Source of the DNA: Clostridiales bacterium | Lineage (GTDB): Bacteria; Bacillota; Clostridia; Saccharofermentanales; UBA5734 | DNA length: 7,671 nucleotides | Assembly (NCBI GenBank): GCA_003451915.1 | Contig: DMJC01000201.1 | Span: 1-7,671, forward strand | Direction of reading: 5' to 3' | Shown: positions 5,713-7,671 of the stretch, piece by piece | How positions within the stretch are numbered: the first letter of the stretch is position 1 | Layout: the number at the start of each line of letters is the position of its first letter | Translations under genes and position numbers: made by a program | Notes under the pieces: model-generated | Told to the model about the DNA's origin: nothing | What the model saw: the letters and a program-made list of their open reading frames with translations, nothing else | Database searches by the model: none

Positions 5713-6619
5713 GCTGTGCCTGTTCGCTGCTGCGCGGTTTCTGCGGATCCTTATCAATATCGCGGTGATCGACAACCACTCGCAGGTGATTGTCACGCAG
5801 ACGGTTAGCCAGATCCTCAGCCAGGACAACCGAGCGGTGGCGGCCACCTGTGCAGCCGACCCCAATAGTCAGACGCACTTTACCCTCACGAATATAAAAA
5901 GGTATAGCAAATTCCATTACTTTTTCCTGCATTTCCATAAAAATCCTGGTTTCATCAAAACCCATGACATAATCTCGGACAGCATCATCAAGTCCGGACA
6001 TCGTCTTGAGATTCTCGATGTAAAATGGATTCGGAATAAATCGCACGTCGATGACATTGTCACAGTCAACCGGTATGCCATACTTGAAGCCAAATGACTG
6101 GATCAGGATGGTCATGCGTTCATCACGGTCACTCAGCGACAGCATGGCATAGAGTATGTTGCGGAAATCGCCCGGCGTCAGATTGGATGTATCAATGACA
6201 TCGGCCGCCAGGTTTTTGATCGGAGCAAGCCGCTGACGCTCCAGCTCGATCGCCTTGACAATGCCGCGGCCCTGCGCCAGCGGATGATTTCGGCGGCTCT
6301 GTTTGTAGCGGCTGAGCAAGGTCTGATCCGTCGCATCGAGAAAAATGATCCGGTAATCAACTTTCATGTCGCTCAAACGGTCAAGTGCAGGAATAATTCC
6401 ATCAAAAAGATCAAGTCCACGGACATCAATGACAAAAGCCATGCGTTTGGTATCAATGTCAGTCGCCCGGCCCATGCTGCTGCGGGCGAAGGAGTTGACC
6501 AGATCGGGTACCAGATCAGGAGGCAAATTATCAATGCAGAAGAAGCCCATATCCTCAAGATAAATGGCTGCAAGGCTTTTTCCGGCTCCGGACATTCCAG
6601 TCAGAATGACAATTTCCAT
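5702..6619 (-). CDS. rapZ: RapZ/YvcJ nucleotide-binding protein
   Basis: A 305-residue RapZ (YvcJ) family P-loop protein. In E. coli RapZ is an RNA-binding adaptor controlling GlmS, the first enzyme of amino-sugar synthesis, through small RNAs. In B. subtilis YvcJ is an NTPase whose RNA role is unproven. The Walker A loop is GMSGAGKS at 8-15, followed by GFFCIDNLPPDL (25-36). A Walker B-like strand FVIDVRG is at 62-68, and FLDATDQTLLSRYKQSRR-NHPL at 93-114 is a family block. The C-terminal domain carries GVGCTGGRHRSVVLAEDLA (253-271) and DHRDID (284-289), the region that binds RNA and senses glucosamine-6-phosphate in E. coli. ATG 6619 is the only sensible start, as Walker A must follow at once. 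A GGGG nine nt upstream is a mediocre ribosome site. It lies 39 nt after murB and overlaps yvcK by 11 nt. Confidence 0.95.
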   Translation of the reverse strand: MEIVILTGMSGAGKSLAAIYLEDMGFFCIDNLPPDLVPDLVNSFARSSMGRATDIDTKRMAFVIDVRGLDLFDGIIPALDRLSDMKVDYRIIFLDATDQTLLSRYKQSRRNHPLAQGRGIVKAIELERQRLAPIKNLAADVIDTSNLTPGDFRNILYAMLSLSDRDERMTILIQSFGFKYGIPVDCDNVIDVRFIPNPFYIENLKTMSGLDDAVRDYVMGFDETRIFMEMQEKVMEFAIPFYIREGKVRLTIGVGCTGGRHRSVVLAEDLANRLRDNHLRVVVDHRDIDKDPQKPRSSEQAQHAD

Positions 6620-6658
6620 ATCAGCTTACCCCATTTCATATTGTGCTGCTTATCAGAA

Positions 6659-7627
6659 TCAGCCCTGATCACCATCAGGTTCCCAGTGTTGCCAATCCCC
6701 GATAAATCGGACTTCCGGTTCAAGCGTGACGCCGGTTCTGTCAGCAACAACCTGCCGGACATACTTGAAAAGCCGGCGCGTGTCGGTTGCGCAGGCCTTG
6801 CCCACATTGACAATAAATCCGGCATGCTTCTCCGAAACCTGTGCGTCACCAATCCGGCACCCTTTCAGGCCACAGTCGCTGATCAGCTTGCTGGCATAAT
6901 AGCCGGCCGGGCGCTTGAAAGCGCTGCCGGCACTTGGCAATTCCAGCGGTTGCGACGCCCGGCGGCGCTGATTCAGATCGGCAATCCTGGCGATAATCGC
7001 CTGCGGTTCGTCTGGTGTCAGCTGCAGGCAAGCTCGCGTAATGATCAGGCAACGCCGTTCAAAGATACTGCTGCGATAAGCGAACTGGTGTTCCTGCCGG
7101 ACAACGGCGCTGACCTGCAGCTTCTCATCGAGAAATTCGGTCAATACCATGACTTCAGCCATGCAATGGTCATATGCACCGGCATTCATCAAAATGGCGC
7201 CACCCAAGGTTCCCGGAATGCCAGAGGCAAATTCCAGCCCTGACAGCCCATGATTTGCCGCCCAGGATGACAAAGTTGCCAGTCGTGTGCCGGCACCGGC
7301 CATAACCAGATCGTCCTGCTGTATGATGCCGGCCATCGGTTCACCAATCGCGATGACCACACCCCGTATGCCGGCATCAGCGACAAGTATATTGGAACCG
7401 TTTCCCAGAATTGTCAGAGGAATATCCCGCTCTTGACAATAGGATGCCATAAGTATGATCTCATCGTCAGAAGCCGGCTCGAAAAAAATATCAGCAGGTC
7501 CGCCGATCCGGAATGATGTGTGGGCAGCCATCGGTTCATCAGCTGACAGGCGACTGCCCGCCAGCGGTAATAATCGTTTTAGATCGCTCAGCAAATCCAT
7601 GGATTTATATTCCTGAAAGCCATACAT
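6659..7627 (-). CDS. murB: UDP-N-acetylenolpyruvoylglucosamine reductase
   Basis: A 322-residue FAD-dependent MurB, which uses NADPH to reduce UDP-GlcNAc-enolpyruvate to UDP-MurNAc in cytosolic peptidoglycan precursor synthesis. The FAD domain shows HTSFRIGGPAD (36-46), LGNGSNILV (74-82) and SGLEFASGIPGTLGGAILMN (129-148). The substrate domain shows YRSSIF (184-189), RRRASQPLELPSAGSAFKRP (221-240), with the catalytic Ser probably S235, and KLISDCGLKG followed by AGFIVN. The C-terminal LEPEVRFIG (302-310) carries the catalytic Glu E305. The compact layout fits type II MurB of Gram-positives. ATG 7627 shares one base with an upstream TAA (TAATG) and has AGG nine nt before it. ATG 7600, giving 313 residues and starting MDLLSDLKRLL, has AGGA ten nt away and matches relatives' N-termini about as well, so the first nine residues are uncertain. 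Confidence 0.95.
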   Translation of the reverse strand: MYGFQEYKSMDLLSDLKRLLPLAGSRLSADEPMAAHTSFRIGGPADIFFEPASDDEIILMASYCQERDIPLTILGNGSNILVADAGIRGVVIAIGEPMAGIIQQDDLVMAGAGTRLATLSSWAANHGLSGLEFASGIPGTLGGAILMNAGAYDHCMAEVMVLTEFLDEKLQVSAVVRQEHQFAYRSSIFERRCLIITRACLQLTPDEPQAIIARIADLNQRRRASQPLELPSAGSAFKRPAGYYASKLISDCGLKGCRIGDAQVSEKHAGFIVNVGKACATDTRRLFKYVRQVVADRTGVTLEPEVRFIGDWQHWEPDGDQG

Positions 7628-7671
7628 TAATGCGCACCTGAACCAAATACCCTGTCGGTTAAAGCCTTAGC
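7627..7671 (-). CDS. C-terminal end of an unidentified upstream gene
   Basis: The 14 codons before the murB start read AKALTDRVFGSGAH and end in TAA, whose last A is the first base of the murB ATG. It is the only minus-strand frame open across this whole stretch. Together with the TAATG junction, this suggests the end of a gene transcribed into murB. Too little is visible to name it. In related operons murB can follow hprK or other envelope genes, but this tail does not identify any of them. Confidence 0.5.
   Translation of the reverse strand, partial: AKALTDRVFGSGAH

Noticed and set aside
5713..5865. An N-terminal extension of yvcK to 5865
   Set aside because: The extra 51 residues overlap rapZ coding sequence, and the family start lies shortly before the GGGTG loop.
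6620..6658. Possible promoter between murB and rapZ
   Set aside because: The 39-nt gap has AT-rich stretches but no -10/-35 pair with acceptable spacing.
6284..7243. A 319-codon plus-strand open frame antisense to rapZ and murB
   Set aside because: It lies entirely opposite two conserved genes, spans their junction, has no recognisable motif, and is explained by the codon bias of the minus-strand genes.
1..7671. Mobile element, CRISPR, tRNA/rRNA or defence system
   Set aside because: No terminal inverted repeats, spaced repeats, transposase or recombinase motifs, or RNA gene signatures were seen; the window is core housekeeping DNA.

Overview
All genes in this window lie on the minus strand, and nearly all of it is coding. 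The core is murB-rapZ-yvcK-whiA, a gene order typical of Bacillota (Firmicutes). WhiA occurs mainly in Gram-positive bacteria, and the gap-free, overlapping layout fits a Firmicute chromosome. Base composition looks moderate, near 50% G+C by eye. I cannot resolve class or genus. I see no phage, IS, CRISPR, tRNA or rRNA signal, so this reads as conserved core chromosome.

In transcription order (right to left), region 1 runs from 7671 to 2118. It holds the last codons of an unidentified upstream gene, murB (peptidoglycan precursor reductase), rapZ/yvcJ (nucleotide-binding protein), yvcK (UDP-sugar-binding gluconeogenesis/envelope factor), whiA (DNA-binding division/sporulation regulator), trmL (tRNA wobble 2'-O-methyltransferase) and an M20-family, peptidase T-like metallopeptidase. 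Junctions are a TAATG stop/start, a 39-nt gap, overlaps of 11, 8 and 11 nt, and a 14-nt gap. This indicates one polycistronic message with translational coupling. The shared theme is amino-sugar and cell-wall supply tied to division; the tRNA-modification and peptidase genes look like passengers in the same transcript.

Region 2 runs from 2124 to 1. A strong-looking extended -10 promoter sits in the 76-nt gap after the peptidase gene, and its -35 overlaps the peptidase stop codon. It should drive pit (PiT-family inorganic phosphate transporter), a DUF47/PhoU-like gene and an unrecognised ORF cut by the left window edge. Pit plus DUF47 is a well-known phosphate-uptake pair.

I found no convincing new biological system. 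The points most worth a second look are the unrecognised third gene of the phosphate cluster, the inverted repeat inside the pit promoter spacer, the placement of trmL and the M20 peptidase behind whiA, and a 12-bp in-frame tandem duplication in the peptidase gene. No intergenic stretch exceeds 76 nt.
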